A DNA stretch of 64,000 nucleotides from the NCBI RefSeq assembly GCF_008831285.2, contig NC_045138.2, positions 15,016,571 through 15,080,570 on the forward strand, written 5' to 3'. This DNA comes from Nymphaea colorata. Taxonomy: Eukaryota; Streptophyta; Magnoliopsida; Nymphaeales; Nymphaeaceae. Shown piece by piece: positions 33,645 to 45,690 of this stretch (position 1 is its first letter; the number at the start of each line of letters is the position of its first letter). Under the pieces are notes generated by a model that ran no database searches, was not told the origin of the DNA, and was given only the letters and a program-made list of their open reading frames with translations. A program made the translations under genes and the position numbers.

Positions 33645-35878
33645 GTATATATATATATATATATATTCTTTAGCAATTTAACTGTAGCTAATTGAATTTA
33701 CTGCCGGTCCCGTTATTAGTGGTATGATCGTTCGTTTGAATTCGGTCAATTTTGTTGTTCTAATATTTAATGTGTTACAAAGTCGGGGTGGGATCTGATC
33801 TTTAAGAAAGATATTGGCTGGTTGGCGCCTAATCGATCGTACGATCACAATTAGGTTAAAAAAAAAAATAGAAGAGCACATTTGTTGAATGAAAGTTAAA
33901 AAAAAAAAAAGTCGACACCCACCCAGAGGCTACTTCTCTCCTCGTCCATTCAGTTGCTTCTATTCCACCGCTTTTTATGTTTTTTTCTTTCCTCTCTCTG
34001 AAAGATCTTAATTGCCGTGATATATTTTTCCAGATTGGTCAACTGCCTAAACTTTTCTGGGTCTTCAAGCATTCCCTGAGATTTGTTAATTTACTAATAA
34101 AACACTTCACACGAGGGCACTTGATAGGCTCGGATCTAAAATCCCACTTTGGATTTGCTCAGAGATGCAGGTTCTATCAAACAATACAAACATGTGATCT
34201 GTGCGTGCGAGCTTGTGTTGGCAGAGTTGCCCATGCAAACCCACAAAACAAAAGATGTTTGTTTTACATTGATATCTCATGGCTATTTTTTTGCTGCCTC
34301 AGGTGTTGCCTTTAAACTAGAAATTTTGGTTCGGCCCTTGGATGTAGGGCTGTTCATGAGCCAGTTTGAGCTGAGTTCTAGCACACTGGAGTTCGATTTC
34401 ACTTGGATATTGCATTTTATATATATATATTTTTCGAACTGAACCAAGTTTAACCAAGGCCAAATCTTTTGACAACGAAAAAACAGTCGAAGGAAAAACA
34501 AAGAAAGCCAACACACATTCAAACAGGAAAGGAACGGCAGAGGTGTTCCCCCGGCGCCATTCCATCCCTTTCCTGTTTATTTCCACATGACACGCGTAAA
34601 CCAAAACACGATCGAGAAAAGCATTATTGAAAGGACTGCTCAACAACCATCTATTTGAAGGTGATAATCTTTTCACTTCTTGCAGATCATTCCGCGGCCA
34701 TCGAAGCCAGTCTTGCACTTCACCAATGACCAGTTGATCAACCGCGTCGTCCCATCCAGTGACCTATAGTTATCACTAACTTATCAGTATGACATAACAT
34801 GACTTCATCCAGTTCGGAAACGCCTTCAAGTACCATCCATTGAACTCATGAACCTCCATGATCACTTGAAGGGGAGAGAGAGAGTGTTTACCTTCTTGGC
34901 ACCAACGAAGAGTTTGTGATTACCGAAGAGGACTCCAATCGATTGAACCCAAGTCAAGGCGAGTTTCATGCCATCGCCTCTCCTGCCGATGGAGCGGCCA
35001 TTGACGTGGATGTTGGTATCAGTGACCAAGCAGAAGTCCTTGTCCTTCTTGCCGTGAAAGTAGAAGGTGATTCCATCCCCACCCACGAAACGCGGATCCT
35101 CGCACACTGCACCAGGCCTATCGCAATCTGCAGATCAGATAAAGGGAATTAATATTGGGAACACATCATACTGTATGGAAGTGCAGATGACCATATGGGG
35201 AAAATAAAGAGCATGAGACCAGATTTTCTGAACGATGATGGGTCTGGTCTCACTTGGGCGCCAGCCAAAGTAATGGATTTTTATGAAGAAAAATTAGGGC
35301 AGTAAGGATAGTTACCGCAAACAGCCTTGCAGATTGTGCAATCCACTTTGCAAGTTTTGGGGCAGCTTAAAGGGATCGAGTAGCAAAGTTTGTAGTGCTT
35401 AACCGTGCACTTCACAATTTTGGGCAAACTGACGTTCTTGTCTGGCTTTATGACTACAGTTGCAGCTGCCAACTCTAAGCAGAGACAGCAGAGGAGCGGG
35501 AGAAGAAAGATCAAAGGAGCAGACCACGGCTTAGTGGAAGCCATGTTTTCTTGAAAAACGAACAGGAAGCGAGGATATCTGTGGTCAGATGCTTTGGTCC
35601 CTTTCAAGCGGATGAGTTGGGGATGCGGTGTGTTGCATCCTGCAAGCAAAGCTCGTACTCGACTCTTTTACCAACATTCCCATCACAATTTTTGTTTGTT
35701 TTAATTTTGAAAATTATGAAAAACAAATATAACTTATATTAAACTAACTTACTTGAGTTTAATCAAGTCAAGTTCATCTAACTCAAACTCAACTCGTTTG
35801 CAATCTTGACTTTTCAGTTAACTTCAAGCTCGAATCGAGCTAATTAACCCAGCCAGTTCGAGTGGAGCTAGAGTTGCC
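33645..35878. repeat. Segmental duplication A, copy 2
   Basis: Second copy of 7033-9257. The two copies are nearly identical although the DNA to their left (6400-7030 against 33000-33640) is clearly more diverged. Homology ends at 35878, directly before DNA leading to the FAR exons. Confidence 0.85.
34673..35544 (-). pseudogene. Root-cap/LEA-like secreted protein, C-terminus deleted (copy 2)
   Basis: Copy of the gene at 8065-8936 with exons 35544-35316, 35127-34892 and from 34763. It has the same missing C-terminal part and the same out-of-frame KCKTGFDGRGMICKK ending. Differences are few: NVSLPK instead of NVTLPK in exon 1 and a silent change in the FYFHG codons. Because both copies share the deletion, it happened before the duplication. 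Exons 1 and 2 have stayed open, so a short secreted cysteine-rich product is not excluded. Confidence 0.75.
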
Positions 35879-36162
35879 TTTGGTGACTTGGGAATGTAAT
35901 ATTTGATGAACTTTTCAATCAAATAAACAACCATGTTTTGAAAATATGCAACCCATCTAAATTGCAGCAGTATCACTAACTCCTTTTGTGCGCGCAGATA
36001 TGTGTGCGCATGTGTTCCTTCTTTAGCGGTTTTGTTCTTTAATACAACCAAAGGAGGCCCCTAAATGATGTAGATTTGGTTGAAGGCATGCTTTAGAATG
36101 CGGTATTGATGCACTCAAAGTAAAATAATGCCTTTTATTTTTATGTTTGTTGTGGTTTACAG

Positions 36163-38081
36163 CATATGTTGCTGGCTCCCAAACTGGGTTGATACCAGAG
36201 ACGGCATTTCGAATGGGTCAAACATTCGCCGGAAACTCGGCTCTAGATATAGAAGCTGAGGTGCAGCTCATGACCAAGAGATTGGAGGAACTTCGGGCCG
36301 ACGGCGCAACGAAAGAGGCCGAGAGGTCTGCCATGAAGCACCTAGGCCTTCAAAGGTACATACAAAGTCCCATAAGCAAGTTGATCTGGTTGTAGGAGCA
36401 CAATGATCATGCTTATAAAAAGCTGCATGCATGTACATTTCTCAAGATAGCTTATGAATCTCCATGTACATTTTTCTACAGAGCAAAGCTGTCTGGCTGG
36501 CCAAACACTTACGTCTTCACAAAGGCCATGGGAGAGATGTTGATTGGAGAAAAAAGGGGAGATATACCAGTGGTGATCCTACGCCCTACAGTAATTGAGA
36601 GCACTTATTATGATCCTTTCCCCGGTCGGATGGAAGGCACAAGGTATGTCTGCAACTGATACTCAGGCACCAATTAAATAATGGGCAAGCTGACAGAGGT
36701 TGAGAGTTCGGTGTCTGAGATAGTCTCTTGGCAAATCTGGTAGAGATGAACCCAACCCCAGCTTGCTAATTAAAACAAGCTTAATCTTAGTGTTCTCATT
36801 CATATGTGCAGAACTGTGGACAGCTTGCTGGTTAATTACTGCAAGCGGAAGCTTACCTCCTTTCTGGCTAATGGGGAGCTTATCCTTGATGTGATAAGAT
36901 GTTTTTCATCTACATTTAGGACAAATGTCAGATAGACTTCAGTCTAATTGAATAACCAAAATCTACTCAATTACTTATCAAGTATAAATTCTGGAAAGAT
37001 CTAGTACCATTGTTGCTATTACGTTAATGGGTCTAATAATCTGTTCTTGCAGATCCCAGGTGATATGGTGGTTAATTCCATGATTGTTAGCATGGCGGTG
37101 CACTCGGGTGATCGGGGTTCGCAGTTCATCTACCATGTCGGATCCTCTGTACAGAATCCTGTGAGGTATTCCAAGATAGTCGAGTGTGGCTACCGTTACT
37201 TCAAGGCCAACCCATGCTACGGGAAGGATGGGAAGCCCATCATCGTGAGAGAGGTCTCCCTCTTCAGCAACATGGAGAGATTCAGGAGATACATGGCTCT
37301 CTATCATAAGCTACCTCTAGGAGTATGTTTCACATTTTCTCCTTGATTTCTTCTTTCTTTCCCCGTCTTTCCTCCTAAGTTTCGCATCATATCCTCTTAA
37401 GCAGCGAGGCTTCAGTGCGCTTGCATGTGCACATATGTGAAATTCGCAGCAGTTCATCCTTCAATTTGACTTCAAGAAAATATTGAACATTTTCTCAAGA
37501 AGCATGAGCACGCAGTAGCCAGTAAGTGGTCTGTCGCTAACAGAGCTTCAAGTAGCCATGCATTAACATGATCCATCTTCTTAAATCTATGGAGTATGGT
37601 GTCTTCCAACCAAGATATATAAATGGAGATGATTGATTGTTTTTCTTCTTGGCTGTTGCTCTTATACTACGTTCATTCACATTTCCTTCATCAGGGGCTG
37701 CATTGGCAAACCAAGCGTTCTGCAAACTGTTTAACAGCACCTACAATAATTTGACAAGGAAATACAACTTTGTGATGTACTTGGCTGAGCTCTATGAGCC
37801 TTATGTTTTCTTCAAGGGAAGGTGAGGGACTAATTGATTTAACTGGTCTTCCACAGATAAACTTGTTTAATGGTTCCATAAATATAATATATATGCCACT
37901 GAGGATTATGAATACTGAACTCTATGAATACAGGTTTGACGACAAAAATTCGGATGTGTTGAGATCAAAGATCAATGACTCAGAAGCAAAATTGTTTGAT
38001 TTTGATCCAAAATCGATCAACTGGGAGGACTATATTATGAAGATCCACATCCCTGGGACTATCAAGTATGTTCTGAGGTGA
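36163..38081 (+). pseudogene. Alcohol-forming fatty acyl-CoA reductase, 5'-truncated
   Basis: Six exons of a plant FAR (fatty acyl-CoA to primary alcohol, used for wax and suberin) are present: 36163-36355, 36482-36643, 36812-36893, 37053-37322, 37695-37821 and 37934-38081. They encode AYVAGSQTGLIPETAFRMG, then the catalytic-region [15 protein letters not shown] (YxxxK of the extended SDR family), IPGDMVVNSMIVSMA, YHVGSSVQNP, and the C-terminal FDDKNSDVLR...WEDYIMKIHIPGTIKYVLR. The N-terminal Rossmann exons with the GxxGxxA cofactor site are absent: segment A2 lies there instead. Exon 3 ends GATGTG/ATAAGAT, as if a GTAAGAT donor had lost its G. Exon 4 ends GGA/GTATGT one base short of the phase exon 5 needs. 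The gene is therefore a fragment unlikely to make enzyme. Confidence 0.85.
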
Positions 38082-38465
38082 AAAGTCTTGAGGATAGCTG
38101 GAAGTGAAGTAGTTCTGCTGTCCCTCGCAATCATGTTAACAAGCTGCCCTCTTTACTTTTCGGAACGAACTTCAGCCGCTGCATTAGAAACAAGGGTGAA
38201 GGAGCTACCTTAATTCTTAAGAATGTGAAGTAAATCTTATATTTGATCTTCAGACTCCATGTGACCATTCTTTACAAGTGCCAATATTATGTTTTTTCTC
38301 CTGAGATGAAGTTCTACTATGTCAGTTTCAAATAATTGCCTTGTATGTTTTGTTCCATATATATGTATTCATATATATAAGCTGGTATGAAGTTATTTTA
38401 GGGTGTCAAAAATATGTAAAAGTTTGAAGCTTTCCCTTTATACTTGAATGGATATATGTATAACA

Positions 38466-38529
<64 letters not shown>

Positions 38530-40001
38530 CGTGCGTGCGTGGGTGTGTACTGGCAGGGGCTAGCAGGGGACTTTACTTGTTTGTCACTTTGAGCAACATA
38601 ATGATAGTGATATTTTCAGCGTAGATGGAAAATGTAGTGGCCTTTTCACGAACACGCTGTGTTCTCAATGTCATACATATAATGGACACACGATATTGTA
38701 TATAGGAAACCTTCTTGGTTGTTTATGCTCCTTTAATTGAGCCATTACTTTTTAAGCGCTAACTTAACTCCCTAAAAGTGAACAACAGAAGCAAAAGCGA
38801 AGTGTAAATTAAAAACGATGCATATATTCTGTGACCAGGAGAAATGTAAAGGGCTTTTCCTAGAATTTCTTGAACTAGATGGCGCATTTAATAAATTGAG
38901 CAACGTAACAAATAAAAATTCATAATTAAACTCTACAACTGCTCTCAAACGACTGGAATTAACCTAAACATTTGGCAGTGTTTCTCTCGCATATGCATTT
39001 TAACCAAGATCAGGTTTACCTCAACTCTTACATACATGGACGTTTGCCGTCACAATTTAAAGATCTTGAGCCCTGATTGTGAACGTGAGGGAGAGAGAGA
39101 GAGAGTATACCATTGCCCAGGAGATGGACGGTGCCTTGCTAAGAAGAGAATCCCTGCAGTGTGACTTTATTGCAAGTATTAAAATATGCGATCCACCCAA
39201 AACTCCCGGGAGTTTTATTCCACATTTGATGGAAGGTGGAACTTTGAACGTAGGATGGAAGTAAAGTTGTACTGCTACAATGAAATGCCGCCTGTTCAAA
39301 TGCCCCTTTAGATATTGAACACCTCCTCTGTTGGATACGGTTTCTCAATGTGGAAGGAATTTGAAAACCAACCTACTGGTTGTTTAAACAGTAGATCAAC
39401 AATCAATGCCGATGCTAAGATCACATCCGAGGCTACCAAATGCGCTCTTGCTGCATTGAGCAAGCTAGTCGCTGGAGCTCCCTTGCTTTATACTTTTTGA
39501 TCATGACGCTGCAGCTGCTAACACTTCTTTTATCTCTTGATCGTTCCAGCTGATGTCTTCACTTGCTTTCTCAAACACTGTTGGGAACCTACTTACTTCT
39601 TTAGGCATTCGCCCTTGAGAATATCATGAAGTTGACTCTTTTAATGTGGGTTTGGAACAAACTGAATGGATTTGATTCGAGTGAGCTCCACCATGGGATC
39701 TAACCGGCTGAGATGTTGTTCCGGCGTGACCTCTTTCCAGGAAACGAACAAATCAACACCAAATGATTCCCAATATTATACTGAGATTTAGATGCAAAAT
39801 TAACTTCAATATATTATATCGAGTCAAAGACCAGACCGGATCATGAGATGCCTTATTGTGAATGGATCTGGAGCATATAAACCGGAGACGGGGTACCGAA
39901 CCGAGTACTGTGCTCCGGTCCAACCGCTGAAAGGCACGAAAACTCGAAAAGGACAGATTAGGGGAAACGAAGGGTTTTGCAGAAGCGCCGAGAGCGGTGA
40001 C
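38082..40001. other. Intergenic DNA downstream of FAR
   Basis: Begins with the presumed FAR 3' UTR. It holds a (CT)n tract followed by GT/GTGC repeats (38468-38547). The rest shows no gene; the open frames at 39079-39500 are without recognisable features. Confidence 0.45.
38468..38516. repeat. (CT)n microsatellite
   Basis: About 49 bp of CT repeat running into GTGTGTGTGCGTGCGTGCGT, about 390 bp downstream of the FAR stop codon. Confidence 0.95.
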
Positions 40002-40060
40002 ATGGTGAAGATTGGGGCCACGGAAGGCCCGAAGCAACTTGATGGTTGCACTGTTTCGAT
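40002..40060 (+). CDS. Possible first exon of an unknown gene
   Basis: An ATG opens MVKIGATEGPKQLDGCTVS and meets a good donor (AT/GTGAGT) at 40061 after two bases of the next codon. The upstream 150 bp is moderately GC-rich, like a promoter and 5' UTR. No further exon is visible before the bZIP-derived segment begins near 40565, so the gene would be truncated or have a long intron. The family is not recognised. Confidence 0.3.
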
Positions 40061-40564
40061 GTGAGTCTTTTTCCTTCTTCTTTTTGTTGGCGTTTTCTGC
40101 TTTGTTTTCTCTCTTTCCCGATTCGATGCTTAGATAGTTGGGGTTTTTGTTTGATGAAACAAACCCCTCTTTTCTTATGTTGGTCGCCTATTTGGGTTGT
40201 ATTCATTCGATCCTGAACTGTTTTAGAGGCTTAAATTTTGCCTATAGTGAAAGGGTAATGCGTTTCTGCTTCTTTCAGCAGAAATAAACCTACTGGAACA
40301 CTTTATCCAGTCTGTCTCCCATGTCCTCTGGTTATTTGTTTCTGCATCTGTTGAGGAAGGTTGCTTTCTTGAAAAAAAAAAAAAAAGCAAAAGGAACCTG
40401 CCCGGCGCATTTTGCCGGGCCTCTCTCCCATTGTTCTCTGGCTGCCTGTTTCTGCATCTGTCCAGCTAGGTGGCTTCCTCTGAGACCAGTAGATGAAGAA
40501 CTTCTATTTTCTTGGCGTTCATATTGATTGTTCCTTGATGGGTTCTTTGCGCACATCTTCTCTG
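40061..40564. other. No gene recognised
   Basis: Contains two imperfect copies of a ~75-bp stretch around TTGTTTCTGCATCTGT (40328 and 40448) on either side of an A-run at 40373. Otherwise nothing is seen. Confidence 0.4.
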
Positions 40565-41189
40565 AGCGAGATTCTATTAACTCAATTCATTTACATATCT
40601 TATCTGCTAACAATGGATTGTATCTTATCTGCTAACAATGGATTGTGTTTTATTGATGTAAAAAAGTAACTGATAACACCAAGCTGCCATGGGAAGCAAC
40701 GAGTAATATAGTTTTCCATCACATTATTAAGTTTATTTCCTATCGAGCAAAACATAAAAATTGCAAAGAATGGAAAAAAGTGATATTTTTGTGCATTAGT
40801 ACTCGGTTCTCAACCTCAATGAGCTGAACATTCGCAAGTCTACCCATTTTACTTGGCCCTGTCTACAGGAGCAAGAGTTGTTAACTTGTTATCTTACCTT
40901 AATGAGCAGAATATTAAGACATGAAACACATGGGCTTAGTCTGCCTATGCCTATAGTCCGCGAAACAGAAATCATTACCTGTGTCTGCCTGTTAGACTCT
41001 TTGTTTGCTTGAATCCTCCTCCTCAGCCTTCTTTTCTCTTTCTCCCCTTATAGAAAGTTTTAACTATAAACAAACTTCAGAGAAGCTGTCTGCCTTGAAG
41101 ACTTATTATTATTTTGTTTGCTGTTCTTCAATCTTTCTTTACTATAGGGTTGGGACCTTTTTGTAACTGTTGAGCTTGTTTGCTCGAGC
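40565..41189 (-). pseudogene. bZIP-like basic-region fragment leading into the array
   Basis: Paralogue of 12960-13560. On the minus strand, 41062-40982 is a degraded copy of the basic-region exon, with remnants of ANKESNRQ in the place of ANRESARQ. Part of the adjoining sequence is repeated (TATCTTATCTGCTAACAATGGATTG twice at 40595-40635). It borders the tandem array and probably represents its ancestral 3' edge. Confidence 0.5.
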
Positions 41190-44100
41190 AAGGGTCGGGC
41201 CGTTGCTAGGCTTGGGCCAGGAAAAACCTGGCCTAGGCACGGACCAGGCCCAATAGGGGCCCAGGTCAGCTCGGCCCAGCCCGTTTAGATTAAAAAAAAT
41301 ATTTTTTTAATTTTTTTGTTTTAATAATATATATATTATTAATAAATATATTTTATATTTAAAAAATTATTTTTAAATTTTAAATGGGCCAGGCCGGACC
41401 AGGCTCACCGGCCCGGCCTAATGCCCACCCTTGTTTCAACGCCACAAAGCAGAGACTCAATATCATAAGTCATCTAAATTTTTAACTTTTTAGCAACTTT
41501 TCACTAAAAAAAAAACAACTTCATCTATTCTGTGTTTATCAAAATGCATTGTGTTTATCAAAATGCATAGAGGGAACAATAGAAAAAAGTACACCAGACC
41601 AAATAAACATAAGATGCACCAAGCTCTTTAACCAGAAATTACAAACATGGAGAGGATTCAAAGATCAGCGAGCAGAACCTGCACGTCCTGTCAGGAGCAA
41701 GGCTTGTCGAAATCCTGAAATGATTTCCCCCAAATCTCGGCTCTCCACCGCCACAATGCCGTACCGCACCCCCATCTACCCCATTTCATCTCGACCCCAC
41801 GCCGGCACTCGAGCCCCCTTGCCCACCATCAGCGCAAGCTGCGCAAACTCTGCAAGTGCGTGAGTAGCATCGAGCTCGATCTTCACCATTGGATCCCGTC
41901 CAACACTGCCAGAAGGCTCGTCCTCCAGTGTCATCGACCTCTCTGCCACTGCATCCAAAGGCTCCAAGAGCTTATTCGAGGATGGATCCGCACCTCTTCG
42001 GAGCTCGCCAGGGGTTGGGTCGGAGTTCGAGGTGGCCTGGGCCCAGGTCAGCTCGGCTCGGCCCGTTTAAATTAAAAAAATATTTTTTTAATTTTTTTTG
42101 TTTTACTAATATATATTTATTATTAATACATATATTTTATATTTTAAAAATTATTTTATAATTAAAAAATTATTTTTAACTTTTAAATGGGCCGCGCCAA
42201 ACCAGGCTCACCGGCCCGGCCTAATGCCCACCCTTGTTTCAACGCCACAAAGCAGAGACTCAATATCATAAGTCTTCTAAATTTTTAACTTTTTAGCAAC
42301 TTACCACTAAAAAAAATAACTCCATCTATTCTGTGTTTATCAAAATGCATAGAGGGAATAATAGAAGCTCTTTAACCAGAAATGACAAACATGGAGAGGA
42401 TTCAAAGATCGGCCAGCCGAAACTGCACGTCCTGCCAAGAGCAAGGCTTGTTGAAATCCTGAAATGATTTCCCTCAAATCTCAGCTTTCTACCGCCGCCG
42501 CACTGTCGTACGGCACCCCCGTCGACCCCATTTCATCTGGACCCCACGCCGGCACTCTAGACCCCTTGCCCGCCATCAGTGCAAGCTGCGCAAACTCTGC
42601 AAGTGCGTGAGTAGCGTCGAGCTTGACCTTCACCATTGGATCCCTGTCCAACACTGCAAGAAGGCTCCTCCTTCAGAGTCATCGACCTCCTTCAGAGTCA
42701 TCGACCTCTCTGCCACTGCATCCAAAGGCTCCAACAACTTATCCGAGGATGGATCTGCACCTCTTCGGAGCTCGCCAGGAGTTGGGTCGGAGTTCGAGGT
42801 GGCCTGGGCCCAATAGGGGTCAGGTCAGCTCGGCCCGGCCCGTTTAGATTAAAAAAATATTTTTAATTTTTTTTTGTTTTATTAATATATATTTATTATT
42901 AATAAATATATTTTATAATTAAAAAATTATTTTATAATTAAAAAATTATTTTTTAATTTTAAATGGGCCGCGCCGAACGAGGCTGACCGGCCCAACCTAA
43001 TGCCCACCCTTGTTTCAACGCCACAAAGCATAGACTCAATATCATAAGTCTTCTAACCTTTTAACTTTTTTGCAACTTTTCACTAAAAAAAAATAACCAT
43101 CTATTCAGTGTTTATCAAAATGCATTGTGTTTATCAAAATGCATAGAGGGAACAATAGAAAAAAGTACACCAGACCAAATAAACATAAGATGCAAGCTCT
43201 TTAACTAGAAATGACGAACATGGAGAGAATTCAAAGATCGGTGAGCTGAAACTGCACGTCCTGCCAAGAGCAAGGCTTGTTGAAATCCTGAAATGAATTC
43301 CCCCAAATCTCGGCTCTCCACCGCCGCACTATCGTACGGCACCCCCCGTCGACCCCATTTCATCTGGACCCCATGTCGGCACTCGAGACCCCTTGCCCGC
43401 CATCAGCGCAAGCTGTGCAAACTCTTTAAGTGCGTGAGTAGCGTCGAGCTCGATCTTCACCATTGGATCCCTGTCCAACACTGCCAGAAGGCTCGTCCTC
43501 CAGAGTCATCGACCTCTTTGCCACTGCATCCAAAGGCTCCAACAGCTTATCCGAGGATGGATCCGCACCTCTTCGGAGCTCGCCAGGAGTTGGGTCGGAG
43601 TTCGAGGTGGCCTGGGCCCAATAGGGGCCCAGGTCAGCTCGGCCCGACCCGGCCCGTTTAGGTTAAAAAAATATTTTTAAAATTTTTTTGTTTTACTAAT
43701 GTATATTTATTATTAATAAATATATTTTATATTTAAAAAATTATTTTATAATTAAAAAATTATTTTTTAATTTTAAATGGGCCGCGCCGAACCAGGCTCA
43801 CCGGCCCGACCTAATGCCCACCCTTGTTTCAACGCCACAAAGCATAGACTCAATATCATAAGTCTTCTAACTTTTTAACTTTTTAACAACTTTCGACTAA
43901 AAAAAAATAACTCCATCTATTGTGTGTTACCAAATAAACATGAGATGCACCAAGCTCTTTAACTAGAAATGACAAACATGGAGAGAATTCAAAGATGGGC
44001 GTGCCTAAACTGCGAGTCCTACCAGGAGCAAGGCTTGTTGAAATCCTGAAATGAGTTCCCCCAAATCTCGGCTCTCCACCGCCGCATTGCCGTACGGCAC

Positions 44101-44760
44101 CCCCATCGACCCCATTTCATCTGGACCCCACGCCGGCACTCAAGCCCCCTTGCCCGCCATCAGCGCAAGCTCTGCAAACTCTGCAAGTGCGTGAGTAGCA
44201 TCGAGCTCGATCTTCGCCATTGGATTCCTGTCCAACACTGCCAGAAGGCTCGTCTTCTAGAGTCATCGACCTCTCTGCCGCCACTGCATCCAAAGTCTCC
44301 AAGAGCTTATCCGAGGATGGATCCGCACCTCTTTGGAGATCGCCAGGAGTTGGGTCGGAGTTCGAGGTGGCTAGGGGCCCAGGTCAGCTCGACCCGGCCC
44401 CGTTTAGATTAAAAAAAATTATTTTAATTTTTTTTGTTTTAATAATATGTATTTATTATTAATAAATATATTTTATATTTAAAAAATTATTTTATAATTA
44501 AAAAATTATTTTTTAATTTTAAATGGGCCGCGCCGGACCAGGCTCACCGGCCCGGCCTAATGCCCACCCTTGCTTGAATGCCACAAAGTAGAGACTCAAT
44601 ATCATAAGTCTTTTAAATTTTTAACTTTTTAGCAACTTTTCACTAAAAAAAAATAACTCCATCTATTCTGTGTTAAAGAGGATTCAAAGATGGGCGTGTC
44701 GAACCAGGAGCAAGGCTTGTTGAAATCCTGAAATGATTTCCTCCTATTCTCGGAGTTCAA
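41190..44760 (-). repeat. Tandem array of bZIP-fragment/MITE units
   Basis: Four complete units and flanking partials repeat head to tail. The marker AATGGGCC occurs at 41383, 42186, 42962, 43776 and 44522, giving unit lengths of 803, 776, 814 and 746 bp. Each unit contains, left to right, the right half of a hAT-like element (ending TAATGCCCACCCTTG), a ~200-bp flank with CACTAAAAAAAATAACTCC, the bZIP-like N-terminal exon on the minus strand (GRDPMVKIELDATHALAEFA and LEPLDAVAERSMTLEDEPSG in the best unit), and the left part of an AT-rich element core. Units differ by small indels and substitutions. The last unit is truncated and runs into segment B2. Confidence 0.88.
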
Positions 44761-45106
44761 TGATCCAATGTGTCTATCATTGTTTTTGCTGTTGGGTAGG
44801 ATGCATACCAACTTTGGATACGGATCTGGGTCCTGGATCAACTCATGACCTTATTATTGTCACTGGTCTGGTCGGTCCTGCTAGGTCTTTGTGATTCTGA
44901 CTATGGGATAAACATGCCTTGAATTTGCCAACACGATCACATTCATGACAAAGTACCCCTACCATTATTTGGACCCTCAATGTTATTTAGATCCAGATTT
45001 TGTACAATACCCGTAGTTGCTAGTAGGTTGCTGATCACATGTTCCGTAATTAAAAGCCATACGTCAAAGTGTAGGCAAATTCAACATCCAAATAACTTTG
45101 ATGTAT

Positions 45107-45359
45107 CAAAGAATTTTGAATCATAGTGTGGGTATGGTGTGGGCGAGGGCTTCGCGTCGAGACCGGGCGGCGAGAGAAGGACGAGTTGATTTCAGAAGCA
45201 CCCTGCGCGTGAGTTTCTTCTAGTTGAAAGATTGAATAGTATGCAAAAGAAACTCACGCGCAGGGTGCTTCTAAAAGCAACGCGTCCTTCTTTCGCCGCA
45301 CGGTCTCGACGCTAAGCCCTCGCCCACACCATACCCACCCTATGATTCAAAATTCTTTG
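45107..45359. repeat. Exon-derived hairpin (copy 2)
   Basis: Copy of the inverted repeat at 23239-23491. Arms 45107-45219 and 45247-45359 differ at 7 of 113 positions, against 3 in copy 1, with the same 27-nt spacer. New mismatches lie in both arms. Confidence 0.85.
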
Positions 45360-45381
45360 GAGGAGAACTAATGGTGAACTA

Positions 45382-45690
45382 ATGGAGAGGGCAAGTGCAA
45401 GCTTGGCAGATGGAGGAAACCCCGTATCTGGTTTTCACTCTAAAGCTCTTGCCCTCATACCCATCGTTGGAACCAATGATCCCTCAAACCATGAGAACTT
45501 CGTCCTGGCAGATCTAGATTCGAAAGAACATGCTTCTCCCCTGCCTCAATGTTCAATTCTTCATTCGTCAACACAGTTTCAAGATAAACATAAGTATAAT
45601 AAGAGATTGACAGATGCGGCTGCTACAACTGAAGCCAGAAAGAGAAGGAAAGAGCTCATAAGCATAACCTATTCAAATTTTTTGGACTAA
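45382..45690 (+). pseudogene. Candidate C-terminal exon of the bZIP-like family (copy 2)
   Basis: The translation is the same as that of 23514-23822, including TTEARKRRKEL near the end. The same reservations apply: it is a detached exon-like frame without recognisable upstream exons in the same unit. Confidence 0.4.

Noticed and set aside
36891-37052. FAR intron 3 as an AT-AC (U12-type) intron
   Set aside because: The ATAAGAT start does not fit the ATATCCTT consensus and the intron ends in AG, so a mutated GT donor is simpler.
41190-44760. CRISPR-like or ribosomal repeat array
   Set aside because: Units are about 0.8 kb with coding fragments and transposon halves, in a plant nuclear context; no rRNA similarity was noticed.
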